Positions 45,970 through 53,877 of a stretch of 64,000 nt of DNA are shown piece by piece; position 1 is the stretch's first letter; every line of letters starts with the position of its first letter. The stretch is from Ruminococcus flavefaciens FD-1 (GTDB lineage Bacteria; Bacillota; Clostridia; Oscillospirales; Ruminococcaceae): positions 62,001 through 126,000 of the forward strand of contig ACOK01000115.1 of the NCBI GenBank assembly GCA_000174895.1. Reading direction: 5' to 3'. The notes under the pieces were generated by a model. The model was given only the letters and a program-made list of their open reading frames with translations. It ran no database searches and was not told the DNA's origin. A program made the translations under genes and the position numbers.

Positions 45970-47088
45970 ATGAGAAATTCAATTCACAAAAGAGGTATGG
46001 CTATACTGCTATCAGCTTTTATGCTGTTTCAGTTCTTGCCTGGACAGTTGCTGGGACAGATAATGAATGACAAATCTATTGTTGCAAATGCTGCAAGTAG
46101 CAGTGCAGCACAGAATGAGAGAGACTTGTATAATTACCTTTCAGGCAGAGGATATAATCGTGCGGTGATATGTGGAATATTGTCATTCTTTTATAACGAC
46201 AATGATTCTTCTGGCTTTAGCTGTTCTTATTCTTATTTAAGCTCAACGGTTGATACTTATCTAACAAACATGGAAGTTAGTGGCTGGCTTACTGAGCAAA
46301 TGTCATTAAGAAAAGTAGGTCAAAATGATTATAAGAAAATGTGTAATGTTCCTGAGACTAAGGAAGGAGCATATGACGCCGGATACATATTTGCGAATTA
46401 TGTGCTTACAACTATAAGGAATAATAATGAGGCAATAGCTGTTATACCTGCAACATTATGTGCCGGTGTTGCTGCTAATGAATTTTGGCCTGTATACGAC
46501 CCATACAGTTTAGAAACTATGATTTTTCCCGTTCCAACAAGAAACCTTGATTCTATTCAGCCTATAGGAGAGTTCGGTGCTCGTGGCAACTTGCATGCTG
46601 GTTTTGATGTTCCGGCAGATGAAGGAGAAAAGGTTATTGCAGTTGCTTCTGGAAGAGTAATACATGCTTATTCTGAATGCAATACAAACGGGTATAATGA
46701 CGGTCCAGATTGTTATTACGAAGGTATAAACTATGGCGGGAGAGACGGCCATGGAAATAATATTATTATATTGCATTCAAATAATTATTTGACTTGTTAT
46801 AGCCATTTAAGTAGTGTTAAAGTTGAAACAGGTGATATAGTTACGATAGGCGATGAGATTGGAAAAGTCGGTAATACCGGTGATTCGTATGGTTCCCATC
46901 TCCACTTTGAAGTTAGAAGTGGTAAACCTGTGTATGGTATGGAATCAGCACAGAATCCGAGAAACCATATAGGAATAACAAGGTTTGAAAAGTATCCTGG
47001 AAGTCGCCAATTAACGTATATTGAAAGCAAGAATTCATACATTCAGCAGTATAATAATAATAACGGGTACGGTACGATTTCCTTGTAG
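45970..47088 (+). CDS. Secreted M23 peptidase with a lysozyme-like N-terminal region
   Basis: 372 aa. Signal peptide MRNSIHKRGMAILLSAFMLF... with cleavage near VANAAS. Residues about 48-130 (ERDLYNYLSGRGYNRAVICG) resemble the phage-tail-lysozyme fold, though the catalytic Glu seen in such domains (G-N-x-x-x-E-S) is replaced by FFYNDNDSS. The M23 (LytM) domain at about 195-335 has LHAGFDVPADEG (H-x3-D) and SHLHFEVRSG (H-x-H), the zinc ligands. Expected to cut peptidoglycan cross-bridges outside the cell. Single gene with AGGTGG before the ATG. Confidence 0.85.
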   Translation: MRNSIHKRGMAILLSAFMLFQFLPGQLLGQIMNDKSIVANAASSSAAQNERDLYNYLSGRGYNRAVICGILSFFYNDNDSSGFSCSYSYLSSTVDTYLTNMEVSGWLTEQMSLRKVGQNDYKKMCNVPETKEGAYDAGYIFANYVLTTIRNNNEAIAVIPATLCAGVAANEFWPVYDPYSLETMIFPVPTRNLDSIQPIGEFGARGNLHAGFDVPADEGEKVIAVASGRVIHAYSECNTNGYNDGPDCYYEGINYGGRDGHGNNIIILHSNNYLTCYSHLSSVKVETGDIVTIGDEIGKVGNTGDSYGSHLHFEVRSGKPVYGMESAQNPRNHIGITRFEKYPGSRQLTYIESKNSYIQQYNNNNGYGTISL

Positions 47089-47115
47089 TCGAGCCATCCG
47101 AATAATGCGCACATA

Positions 47116-48216
47116 TTACATTTCCTCCTTCTGTTCGTTGATATCAGCGTTTACGTAAAGTTTGCGTTCTTTGAGATACTGTATCAGCTCGGGATCTGTG
47201 ATGTCGCTCACAAAGTCCAGCCATGACAGCTTTGCCAGTGAATCATCGGTGTTGTGGATAGCGGTGTCGATAATTTCGTTCACCAGCTCCAGTACGGCAA
47301 TGAAAGTGTTGTATTTCAGCGTACCACGGAACATTCTGAACTCGATTGTAGCGTAGTTCATCAGGTTTACAGCAGCGTATCGACCGTTGTTGCCTTTCTT
47401 AGCCTTGTCCAGAATCTCACGGCCTGTCTTCTCAAATCCGTAGCGAGCAGCCCATCTGTTCATGGCATACTCGGAGCGACGTGAGAACTTCAGCAGTTCG
47501 TTCCAGTGATGCTCCACAAAGTACAGTATCTTGCTGATAGTTTCGTCCTGCTCCTCACGGTTGTCACCGAGGCAGTCACGATTTACATGGACGTGAAGTC
47601 CGCAGGTAGAGGTCTGATGTGAGCGATAGCCCAGATATATCGCTTTTTTCATAATTTCCTCCCAACGAAACTGTTTGTGATAATCAAGGGACATAGGGTG
47701 CGTTACCAGCTCCATGCCGTCGTCGAGAGAGCCGTCGCCTTTGATGTAGATATGCTCCTCGTCCTTATTGGCGATAGCGAGAAGTTCATCGGCATTATCA
47801 CTGTCTTTGCCTGCTCCGTCAATTTCAAGCTCAACACCGAAATATCGGTGAGAATCGCCATAGAAAATAGGTTCGGGTTTGTACCCGTAGTCATGGATGC
47901 TTCTGTTCTTGTCAACTTCGTCGTGGTAACAGTCGCTGCAATAATCGTAACCGTCAAGATGATAGGCGTCGTCCTCATGGAGCAGGCTGTCACAGCAGGA
48001 ACAGCGGGTATAGTGGTTGTGGTAGCAGTTGCTGCATAAAGTTGTGTATTCATCGCCGTAGCTGTCGTCAGTCCAGATAACCGTGCCACAGCGGTCACAG
48101 GTAGTCGTATGATTTTCGTAGCAATCGGTGCAGACGATATCACCGTTTACGGTTTCGTAGTCATCGTCTTCGATAAGAGCTCCGCAGTGTGAGCAGTAAA
48201 TTTTGTTCTCTTCCAT
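47116..48216 (-). CDS. Amidoligase with N-terminal zinc-binding modules
   Basis: 366 aa. Residues about 8-97 hold three LIM-like modules, each with two C-x2-C pairs (CSHC...CTDC, CDRC...CSNC, CSCC...CSDC). From about 122 comes the amidoligase domain: YFGVELEIDG, ELVTHPMSL, STCGLHVHVNRD, YAAVNLMNYATIEFRMFRGT. These enzymes share the glutamine-synthetase fold and form amide bonds to peptides or peptidoglycan. Common in Firmicute mobile elements. GGAGG ribosome site. A hairpin in its leader may attenuate read-through from the DUF960 gene. Confidence 0.85.
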   Translation of the reverse strand: MEENKIYCSHCGALIEDDDYETVNGDIVCTDCYENHTTTCDRCGTVIWTDDSYGDEYTTLCSNCYHNHYTRCSCCDSLLHEDDAYHLDGYDYCSDCYHDEVDKNRSIHDYGYKPEPIFYGDSHRYFGVELEIDGAGKDSDNADELLAIANKDEEHIYIKGDGSLDDGMELVTHPMSLDYHKQFRWEEIMKKAIYLGYRSHQTSTCGLHVHVNRDCLGDNREEQDETISKILYFVEHHWNELLKFSRRSEYAMNRWAARYGFEKTGREILDKAKKGNNGRYAAVNLMNYATIEFRMFRGTLKYNTFIAVLELVNEIIDTAIHNTDDSLAKLSWLDFVSDITDPELIQYLKERKLYVNADINEQKEEM

Positions 48217-48245
48217 AGTAGTGTCCTCCTCAGGGCATAAAAATA

Positions 48246-48269
48246 GCCCCTACCGGTTAAGGCAGGGGC
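48246..48269 (-). terminator. Hairpin between DUF960 and amidoligase genes
   Basis: GCCCCT / AGGGGC stem; on the minus strand followed by TATTTTTAT. A partial terminator between two same-strand genes. Confidence 0.55.
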
Positions 48270-48281
48270 ATCGTTTGTGTA

Positions 48282-48566
48282 TCAGTATTCTTCTGCAAGC
48301 AGCATTGTTGAGTGATCGCCGTCGTCTATGATGTAGATTTTGGCTGTGATCGGTGCATCTGAGGGTATCAGATACACCATGTGGTATTCGGGTTCTTCTG
48401 ACGAGTGAGATATGCTCTGCATGGGTCCTTCTGCTTTCAGTTCAAAAACTTGAAGGTAATCCTTCTCGCCATGCATTTTTTCCACGCATTCCCACATGAA
48501 CAGCTGAAGTTCCAGCGGTATCGTGCTGTCAACTCCGCAGGTCAGATAACGTTCGTTTGTAAACAT
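48282..48566 (-). CDS. DUF960 family protein
   Basis: 94 aa, full family length. RYLTCGVDSTIPLELQLFMW at the start and IYIIDDGDHSTMLLAEEY at the end are near-invariant in DUF960. Function unknown; members are typical cargo of conjugative elements and are often beside amidoligases or similar small genes. GAAAGGAGG ribosome site. Confidence 0.9.
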   Translation of the reverse strand: MFTNERYLTCGVDSTIPLELQLFMWECVEKMHGEKDYLQVFELKAEGPMQSISHSSEEPEYHMVYLIPSDAPITAKIYIIDDGDHSTMLLAEEY

Positions 48567-48801
48567 AGTTTCCTCCTTTCATTTGCTATGCTCCTATGTT
48601 CCGCCGAAGCGGTTTTCTATGCGGTCAGCCATCATCGTATGATCAGTACCTGGCATAGATACATTTCTATGATATATAGCTGAAAAAGAGGATATTAACA
48701 CAAAATAATTCATATTCTGTTTCTTGTATTCTTATTTATGCTATGCTATAATAATGGAAAGAGAAACGACCGTTGTGTCGTGATTTATGAGGTGAACAAA
48801 T

Positions 48802-50052
48802 ATGAGAAAAATCATCAGAAAGATAGGAGCGGTGATATCATCTGCTGTATTATTGATATCAGCTGTTCCGACTATTACTGCAAATGCAGAAGCCGAGCCG
48901 AAATTGCTGGCACTGGCATTTGATGACGGCCCCAATACAACAACTACTAATGAAGTTCTTGATGTTCTGGATAAGTATAATGCAAAAGCGACTTTCTTTT
49001 TGATAGGGCTGAATATCAATGACGAAAGTGCCAAGTCTGTCAAACGTGCTTACGATATGGGAATGGAGATCGCCAATCATTCTAAAACGCACAACAGTAT
49101 GATGAATATGACGCCTGATGAGATAAAGGCGGAGATCGATTATGTGGATGAAAAGGTCGAGGCCATAACAGGGGAGAAGACCAAATGCTTCCGTCCGCCG
49201 TTTATAGGTGTCAGTCAGACTATGTATGACAACATCGATATCCCGTTCATTTATGGTGCAGACACCCAGGACTATATGGAACAGGTGGATGTTGATGAAA
49301 GAGCGGAGAATATCCTGAAAAACGCCAAAGACGGCACAATATACCTTATGCATGATTCCGCAGGCAACGATAAGACAGTCGAGGCGCTGAAAATAGCTCT
49401 GCCTAAACTTGTGGAGCAGGGATATGAATTTGTAACGATATCAGAGTTGTTTGAAAGGCAGGGAGAAACTCCGAAAAAGAATATCCTGTATTCAAGCGTT
49501 ACGAAATATCCGTGCAAGGGGTATTCACTGTATCAGGAAATCGATTCGGGAAACGATAAGATATCACTGGATATGGACACTCTGAACAAGTTGGGTGATA
49601 CATATGCTGTAGAAATGAACTACGTAAGTTCTACGGGAAATCCACCTGTTATCGCACTTCAGCGCTGGACATCCGAGCCTTCACTATGGCACGCTGTACA
49701 GCCGTCATATTTCAACGGTGATAAAGCGGTATTCCTTGCATATGATATTCAGGCTGCCTTTGACGAACTGGGAATAGGTTACAGTGACATTGACGGTATT
49801 TCCATATCAGCTTACGGCGGCGATCTTACGGCTTCGGATATAAAACTGCTTGTGAATTCGGGGAATAAAGAGAGCGTCCGGGGAGATGTGAATGCGGACG
49901 GTGAATTCAATGTTTCAGACCTTGTTCTGCTGCAAAAGTGGCTGCTTGCTGTTCCAAACACAAAGCTTGCTGACTGGAAAGCGGCTGATCTGTGCAATGA
50001 TGACAGGCTTGATGTGTTTGATCTGTGCCTTATGAGAAAAGAACTGCTATAA
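48802..50052 (+). CDS. Secreted polysaccharide deacetylase (CE4/NodB) with dockerin
   Basis: 416 aa. Signal peptide ending at about ITANAEA. CE4 domain (about residues 31-215) with LAFDDGPNT (general base and metal Asp), NHSKTH (H-S-x2-H metal ligands), CFRPPFIG and LMHDSAG. A middle beta-rich domain (about 225-345) resembles a carbohydrate-binding module. The C-terminal type I dockerin (about 352-416) has two calcium loops, GDVNADGEFNVSDLVLLQKW and DDRLDVFDLCLMRKEL. Removes N- or O-acetyl groups from chitin, peptidoglycan or xylan; the dockerin docks it to a cohesin scaffold on the cell surface. Confidence 0.93.
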   Translation: MRKIIRKIGAVISSAVLLISAVPTITANAEAEPKLLALAFDDGPNTTTTNEVLDVLDKYNAKATFFLIGLNINDESAKSVKRAYDMGMEIANHSKTHNSMMNMTPDEIKAEIDYVDEKVEAITGEKTKCFRPPFIGVSQTMYDNIDIPFIYGADTQDYMEQVDVDERAENILKNAKDGTIYLMHDSAGNDKTVEALKIALPKLVEQGYEFVTISELFERQGETPKKNILYSSVTKYPCKGYSLYQEIDSGNDKISLDMDTLNKLGDTYAVEMNYVSSTGNPPVIALQRWTSEPSLWHAVQPSYFNGDKAVFLAYDIQAAFDELGIGYSDIDGISISAYGGDLTASDIKLLVNSGNKESVRGDVNADGEFNVSDLVLLQKWLLAVPNTKLADWKAADLCNDDRLDVFDLCLMRKELL

Positions 50053-50061
50053 TATGAAAAA

Positions 50062-50085
50062 ATCCCGTGATCAACTTCACGGGAT
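50062..50085 (+). terminator. Terminator of the CE4-dockerin gene
   Basis: ATCCCGTGA / TCACGGGAT with a 6-base loop and TTCTTTAT after it. Confidence 0.8.
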
Positions 50086-50111
50086 TTCTTTATAACTTCG
50101 ATTCATATATT

Positions 50112-50198
50112 AGAACCTGTCCACATAGGGATTCATGCACGTCTTTTCGTCAAATTATGCCTGAAAATCCGCACATTCACCCTATGTGGACAGGTTCT
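50112..50198. mobile_element. 87-bp MITE-like element with perfect 19-bp terminal inverted repeats
   Basis: AGAACCTGTCCACATAGGG at 50112-50130 is the exact reverse complement of 50180-50198. The 49 bases between have no coding capacity. Ends beginning AGAACCTG(T)CC are of the type seen in IS-derived miniature elements; the parent IS is not in the window. Confidence 0.75.
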
Positions 50199-50257
50199 TA
50201 CTTTTTGTTCGCAGATAAAAGGAAAACTGCCATCGCAAAATGGATGGCAGTTAAAAA

Positions 50258-53215
50258 TCATAATGTTATAGTAGATTCGGATGATATACCATCGGGAGAT
50301 GAAGTGGTAGAATAATTGAACGCACTTGGAGCTGCTGTTGGTCCATTCGCAAAGTTAGGAGTTCCGTTTGCATTAGCAGTATTAGGTGTAGTAGGGTATT
50401 TGAGTGAAAAACTGAAGAGTTTGTCAGGAATTATCTTTGTTGTTTCTTCGTTAAATTGTAGTGTATTATGTTGATTATCAGATTTTAAAGCTACAGGACT
50501 TACGAAAACAAGACAGTCTGATTCAACTTGTCCATTACTGTTTTCCAGACTTCCGTATGCAAGGAATTCACCTACTTTCAGCTTTTTTAAGACCTCGGCA
50601 ACTTTTTTTTCTGAGGAATCAGCGTGAATATTTTTTGCAATAATATCAACAGCTGTGATCTCCGGCTGAAAATAAATGCTCATACCTGATTGCAGGAACA
50701 TACTTCTGTACTTTGTAGGGATAGTTTTAAATGACTGCGTTGACATGATAAGTCCTATGCCTTTATCACGTCCCTGAGACAGTATGGTTATAATTGCGTC
50801 TGTATCATTTCTTATGAGATTTTGTATTTCGTCTACTACAAGGAATACTCTGTTGTTGTCTGTTGTTTGCTTGTAGTTATAGAAATCCTGTAATAGAAAT
50901 TCGGTTGTTTTTTCATAATCGCCAATGGAGTCGTTAATGCTTATAATAGTAATATTATTCTCGCCGAAAATACTATGCCAATTGTTATTGTTGCTGGAGT
51001 TTGTATAGAAATTGCTTATGAAATCGGCAACTTCTGTTAAAGAAGCAGATGAGTTTTCTTTGAATGCGTCTGCATCAATTCCAATTTTGTCTGAATACGT
51101 TTCGTTAAGTAGCTTCTTTAATTTTATGCTTGTAGCTTGAGAGAGTTTAAAACAACCGGAAAGATTACGGTGTATTCTGTTTATGTAGGAGCTTTTTTCT
51201 TCATTGATGTGGGGATTTAGCGGATTTAATGGGATTTTGGTACATATATTGCTTATATGTAGTAATTCATTATTATTTGAGTAGCTTTGAGAAAAATCGA
51301 AGATGATTACTTGTTCGCCTTTTTCAGCAAGCAGTTGAACCGATTTGGTTATGAATGTCGTTTTACCTTGACCTGATTTACCTGTTATCATAAGATGTGC
51401 TGTTGGCAGTTTTGAGTAACTCCATATAACAGGATTTCCCTTGTAATCGTACCCGATATCAATTCCATTTTCTGGTGATGTGGTGTGTTTAAAGTCTGAT
51501 AATAATAAAAATGCTTTTCGTTTTATTCTGTCTATGATGGACTTTTCAATGATCTCACTTGAAATAATGTAAGCATTGGCTCTGGCAGGAGGGGCTCCGG
51601 GAGGATACATTGTAATTTTCGATACATACAAGGTATCGTTCATATGAATATATCCATTTGAACAAAGAGCTTTTTTTAATTTGTGAGATGGTATGTTGAT
51701 GTCTTGGCAGATATTCTCAAAAACTTCAGACGGGATAATGAAAGAACCATTATCAAGATAAAAAGTATGATCTGTTTTGATATATGGCATATTTTTGTTA
51801 TTCTTATCATGCATCAGAACTGTAACTATTTCGCTTTCGATCATATACTGCAATTTTCGCTTAAATGAATTAACTATACTTGTGCTTTCTTCAGTGTTGA
51901 GACGTTTGTCAAATAACCTACAGATGTAGTGATACATTTCACTTTCAATAGTATCATTATCTTGATTTGGTGCATTTAAGTCAAGAAAATTATTTACAAG
52001 AAGCTTGTAAACCGTCATTAATGAAGTAACGGCATGCTGTACTTTAGGGTCACCAAAGGATTTCCCATATTTAGAAACTGCGTCATTGTATATAGTGTTT
52101 ATTTCTTGAAATTGCATTAAAGTATTTGCGTTTGGATCATTTGTTTGTGACATCATCCAAAATATAAAAGAATGATCTAAAGATAGAAAGAGATGAGGAT
52201 TGTATTTAACCGATTCAAGTTCGATATTGATATATTCATTTTCCGAGAGTGTTTGCTGAATAGTATTTGAGATAATACAGCAAAGATGATCAGATTTGTC
52301 CGCTAAATAATAGTCGCGAAGATAGTTGATGTTTTCACTTCTGACTTTATCGCTGTCAATTAGTGCGTCGAAGCAGATAGCGTTACTTATACGTGAATTA
52401 ACTATCTGTCGTATTTGATCGAAAGGAGAATTTATATCATAATATCCTGTTGGGGAATAAGGATTCTTGAAGAACGAAAGAAAATGTGGCAGATCAGTCA
52501 ACAGCTGATTTGGGTTTTGGTCTGATGAAAATGATATTATAAACGGAAATGAAAGAGGCAAAGAGAAAACAGTGTTTGTTTGTGCCAGTGGTAGAAGCAA
52601 CGACAAATATCTGAGTACAAAAATAAATAGCTGTTGTATGTTGACTGAATAATTTGATTGATTTGGTAAGTTATAAATATGAGTCGGAAAATAATTATAT
52701 ATACTGTCTATTTCTAAACTAGTTAATGATTCATTGTACAAGCGTAAACGTGTATTACCTGCAAACATATATGCTTTATATGGGAATTGATCCGTGCCTG
52801 AGCATCCAACAAGAGAGAATCCCGGTTTCTCAGGATAGGAGATTAGGTTTTGATTTGCTAATTGATTAACTAATGTGAAGAATTCTTTTCTCTTACCGGG
52901 TTTTTTAGAGTCAGAAATTCTAGATGATATATCGATACCGCATTGAGACATTTTAGAAAATAGAGTTTTGTCATTCCAAGTCTTGTCATTTATTTCAAAT
53001 GAGATTATTAGATAAGGATTCTCATTAGTTGGAATTGAAAGAGGAATATTGTTTTGATTCTGAGTAATGGATGAGATGTAAAATGATATATATATTGAAC
53101 TGCGAGATGTATTTAATATTATATGCTTTGTAACAAAAATAGTATTGATATTATCAAAATAGCTTTGTACATCACACCACCCAGATGGATATGGAAATGC
53201 ATTTGTATCAGGCAT
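50258..53215 (-). CDS. HerA/VirB4-like P-loop ATPase
   Basis: 985 aa. The ATPase domain lies at about residues 580-930: IWSYSKLPTAHLMITGKSGQ then GKTT is the Walker A (about 612-620), RVFLVVDEIQNLI the Walker B, and GIGLIMSTQSFKTIP a sensor-like motif; AEVLKKLKVGEFLAYG fits HerA/VirB4-type endings. The first 550 residues are soluble and unrecognised, with a possible winged-helix near 485-540. Could be a DNA translocase of a mobile element or a defence ATPase; no nuclease or Sir2 partner is adjacent. AAGGAGG start signal. AT-rich, and it ends next to a MITE. Confidence 0.75.
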   Translation of the reverse strand: MPDTNAFPYPSGWCDVQSYFDNINTIFVTKHIILNTSRSSIYISFYISSITQNQNNIPLSIPTNENPYLIISFEINDKTWNDKTLFSKMSQCGIDISSRISDSKKPGKRKEFFTLVNQLANQNLISYPEKPGFSLVGCSGTDQFPYKAYMFAGNTRLRLYNESLTSLEIDSIYNYFPTHIYNLPNQSNYSVNIQQLFIFVLRYLSLLLPLAQTNTVFSLPLSFPFIISFSSDQNPNQLLTDLPHFLSFFKNPYSPTGYYDINSPFDQIRQIVNSRISNAICFDALIDSDKVRSENINYLRDYYLADKSDHLCCIISNTIQQTLSENEYINIELESVKYNPHLFLSLDHSFIFWMMSQTNDPNANTLMQFQEINTIYNDAVSKYGKSFGDPKVQHAVTSLMTVYKLLVNNFLDLNAPNQDNDTIESEMYHYICRLFDKRLNTEESTSIVNSFKRKLQYMIESEIVTVLMHDKNNKNMPYIKTDHTFYLDNGSFIIPSEVFENICQDINIPSHKLKKALCSNGYIHMNDTLYVSKITMYPPGAPPARANAYIISSEIIEKSIIDRIKRKAFLLLSDFKHTTSPENGIDIGYDYKGNPVIWSYSKLPTAHLMITGKSGQGKTTFITKSVQLLAEKGEQVIIFDFSQSYSNNNELLHISNICTKIPLNPLNPHINEEKSSYINRIHRNLSGCFKLSQATSIKLKKLLNETYSDKIGIDADAFKENSSASLTEVADFISNFYTNSSNNNNWHSIFGENNITIISINDSIGDYEKTTEFLLQDFYNYKQTTDNNRVFLVVDEIQNLIRNDTDAIITILSQGRDKGIGLIMSTQSFKTIPTKYRSMFLQSGMSIYFQPEITAVDIIAKNIHADSSEKKVAEVLKKLKVGEFLAYGSLENSNGQVESDCLVFVSPVALKSDNQHNTLQFNEETTKIIPDKLFSFSLKYPTTPNTANANGTPNFANGPTAAPSAFNYSTTSSPDGISSESTITL

Positions 53216-53877
53216 AAAAATACCTCCTTAATGGTTTTGATATGATTATTATAACACAAAATTCTAAAAATGTCCATATCAATACGAAAAATAGATTAAA
53301 TTATGAGATTATTGAATAAATTATAGCGAAATAATAATTATGAGAAAAATAATGTGGACGAATTTTAGAATAATATTTCAAAAAAATTAATGTAGAAAAA
53401 CATTTGAACTCAAAAGTTACTTTCGTTTTAATAAGGGAGCGTAGTATTTGAATGTCATGAATTTACTAATGATGAGACTTAGATATTATGAAACGGGTGC
53501 AGCTGTAATGGCTGCACCCATTCATATCAATAGGCTGTTATAGTTTACAACCTGCACAACAATCAAATGACTCGTTTGCGGAACGATATAATCCGCCTCG
53601 ACTGAAAAATTAAATGACAGTATATTAGTGACATGAATAGTAATGTATGTAGAATATAGTAGACGTTGTGCCGTACCTGTGGAGAAGGGCTGAGAGAGCC
53701 GGAGCAGCAGGTGCGGCAGATATCATGAGCCACTGCCGTAGACGCTCATGATATTCTTGTTCAGCGTCGAGCTCTAAACTTCTCTGATGACGCCCGTGAG
53801 CGCAGTGCTCACGGACATTTTTGTTGTGTAACAAAGTACACATTCCGCAACAGTACGGTAAATACTAATGCAAAGGA
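53216..53877 (+). promoter_or_regulatory. Structured leader upstream of the primase-helicase
   Basis: 662 bases without a gene. Hairpins in order: GGGTGCAGC / GCTGCACCC (53495-53519), ATATCATGAGC / GCTCATGATAT (53720-53754) and CCGTGAGC / GCTCACGG (53794-53814) followed by ACATTTTTGTTG. The last is an intrinsic terminator 64 bases before the start codon, which suggests attenuation or copy-number control of the replication gene. The first hairpin recurs at 61489-61512. Confidence 0.55.

Noticed and set aside
47677..48143. Valine/threonine-rich frames opposite the amidoligase gene
   Set aside because: Low-complexity shadows of the zinc-binding modules on the real strand.
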